A stretch of 7,017 nt of DNA from positions 1-7,017 of the forward strand of contig CAMWMM010000264.1 in the NCBI GenBank assembly GCA_947175285.1. Direction: 5' to 3'. A program made the translations under genes and the position numbers. The notes under the pieces are model-generated. The model saw nothing but the letters and a program-made list of their open reading frames with translations, did not search any database and had not been told where the DNA came from. The stretch is from an uncultured Lachnospiraceae bacterium. GTDB taxonomy: Bacteria; Bacillota_A; Clostridia; Lachnospirales; Lachnospiraceae. This document shows, piece after piece, positions 6,510 to 7,017 of the stretch. The first letter of the stretch is position 1, and each line of letters opens with the position of its first letter.

Positions 6510-7017
6510 ATGGAAATTATACTTTCAAAATTTATTGAGCCGGGGAATCAAATAGAGTTGCGGAAAGTCAGAAAATTAAAAGAGGATGAAGGCAGTATAC
6601 GAAAAGTATACAAAAGTCAGTTAATTGATATTCTTTCGGATGACAGAATAGAAATTTCCATGCCGATGGAAAAGACAAAACTGATTTTGCTGCCGATGGG
6701 TGACGAGTATGATTTATATTTTCTGACAAAAGGCGGTTTGTATCAATGCTATGCAAGGATAGTTGACAGATATAAGACGGACAATTTGTTTGTAATTCAG
6801 ATGGAGCTTACCAGTAATTTAAGAAAGCATCAAAGACGGGAGTATTACCGTTTTAGCTGTGCACTGGAAATGAAGTCAAGACCGCTTGAAAGAGAGGAAG
6901 CACGCGCGATTGAAATGGATACCGCAATGTCGCAGTCGGATATACTGGTTCCGGAGCTGCCTTTGCAAAGAAGCGTAATTGCAGATATCAGCGGCGGCGG
7001 CTTACGTTTTGTAGCAG
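6510..7017 (+). CDS. PilZ-domain protein, YcgR-type flagellar brake (5' part; runs off the right edge)
   Basis: The frame is open from ATG 6510 to the window end, giving 169 residues with no stop. SD AGGGGGA (6496-6502) lies 7 nt upstream, and the gap after flhG is 27 nt. Residues 1 to about 104 resemble a YcgR N-terminal (PilZN) beta-rich domain (opening MEIILSKFIEPGNQIEL). The PilZ domain follows: RRxxxR is met by RREYYR (109-114) and the D/NxSxxG motif by DISGGG (159-164), the two c-di-GMP-binding elements. The protein is therefore a likely c-di-GMP receptor; in E. coli YcgR and B. subtilis MotI (YpfA) such proteins slow or disengage the flagellar motor. Its place after flhG supports a motility role. 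About 44 residues separate the two motifs, a long spacer. I give no symbol because several names are used for this family. Confidence 0.88.
   Translation, partial: MEIILSKFIEPGNQIELRKVRKLKEDEGSIRKVYKSQLIDILSDDRIEISMPMEKTKLILLPMGDEYDLYFLTKGGLYQCYARIVDRYKTDNLFVIQMELTSNLRKHQRREYYRFSCALEMKSRPLEREEARAIEMDTAMSQSDILVPELPLQRSVIADISGGGLRFVA
6594..6615 (+). repeat. Two near-identical 11-nt tandem units with embedded GTATAC hairpin, inside the PilZ gene
   Basis: AGTATACGAAA (6594-6604) is followed directly by AGTATACAAAA (6605-6615), differing at one base. Because GTATAC is its own reverse complement, the two copies (6595-6600 and 6606-6611) can also pair as a 6-bp stem with a GAAAA loop. It encodes in-frame SIRKVYK in the N-terminal domain. 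AT-rich and short, so chance is the simplest explanation; no poly-U tract follows, so it is not a terminator. Confidence 0.4.

Noticed and set aside
6568..6756. A 62-aa minus-strand open frame inside the PilZ gene
   Set aside because: Antisense to the recognisable PilZN region, no domain, no plausible promoter or context.

Overview
The window is a stretch of one flagellar/chemotaxis operon, all on the + strand: the end of fliP, then fliQ, fliR, flhB, flhA, flhF, flhG and the start of a PilZ-domain (YcgR/flagellar brake type) gene. Gene order, strong Shine-Dalgarno (SD) sequences (GGAGGA, AGGGGGA), moderate-to-low GC by eye and the protein sequences point to a motile Gram-positive Firmicute. 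A clostridial relative, most likely Lachnospiraceae, fits best. The family call is inference: fliR and flhB are separate genes, unlike the FliR-FlhB fusion of Clostridium and Clostridioides, and a PilZ gene follows flhG.

Layout: positions 1-2293 carry the membrane parts of the type III export gate (FliP tail, FliQ, FliR) and the substrate-specificity switch FlhB. Positions 2311-4353 encode FlhA, the large export-gate protein. Positions 4353-6482 encode FlhF (SRP-type GTPase) and FlhG (MinD-type ATPase), which together set flagellar position and number. From 6510 to the right edge is the 5' part of a probable c-di-GMP receptor that would couple second-messenger level to motor output or motility.

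The genes are packed tightly. Gaps are 56, 24, 1, 17, -1, 9 and 27 nt, so a single polycistronic transcript with translational coupling at fliR/flhB, flhA/flhF and flhF/flhG is expected. I see no promoter, rho-independent terminator, RNA gene, mobile element or CRISPR array. No intergenic stretch exceeds 56 nt. All minus-strand open frames lie inside these genes and look like shadows.

I do not see a new biological system here. The points most worth a second look are an altered G3 motif in FlhF (DTAGH where SRP GTPases have DTAGR), the long spacer between the two c-di-GMP motifs of the PilZ protein, and the fliR/flhB junction.
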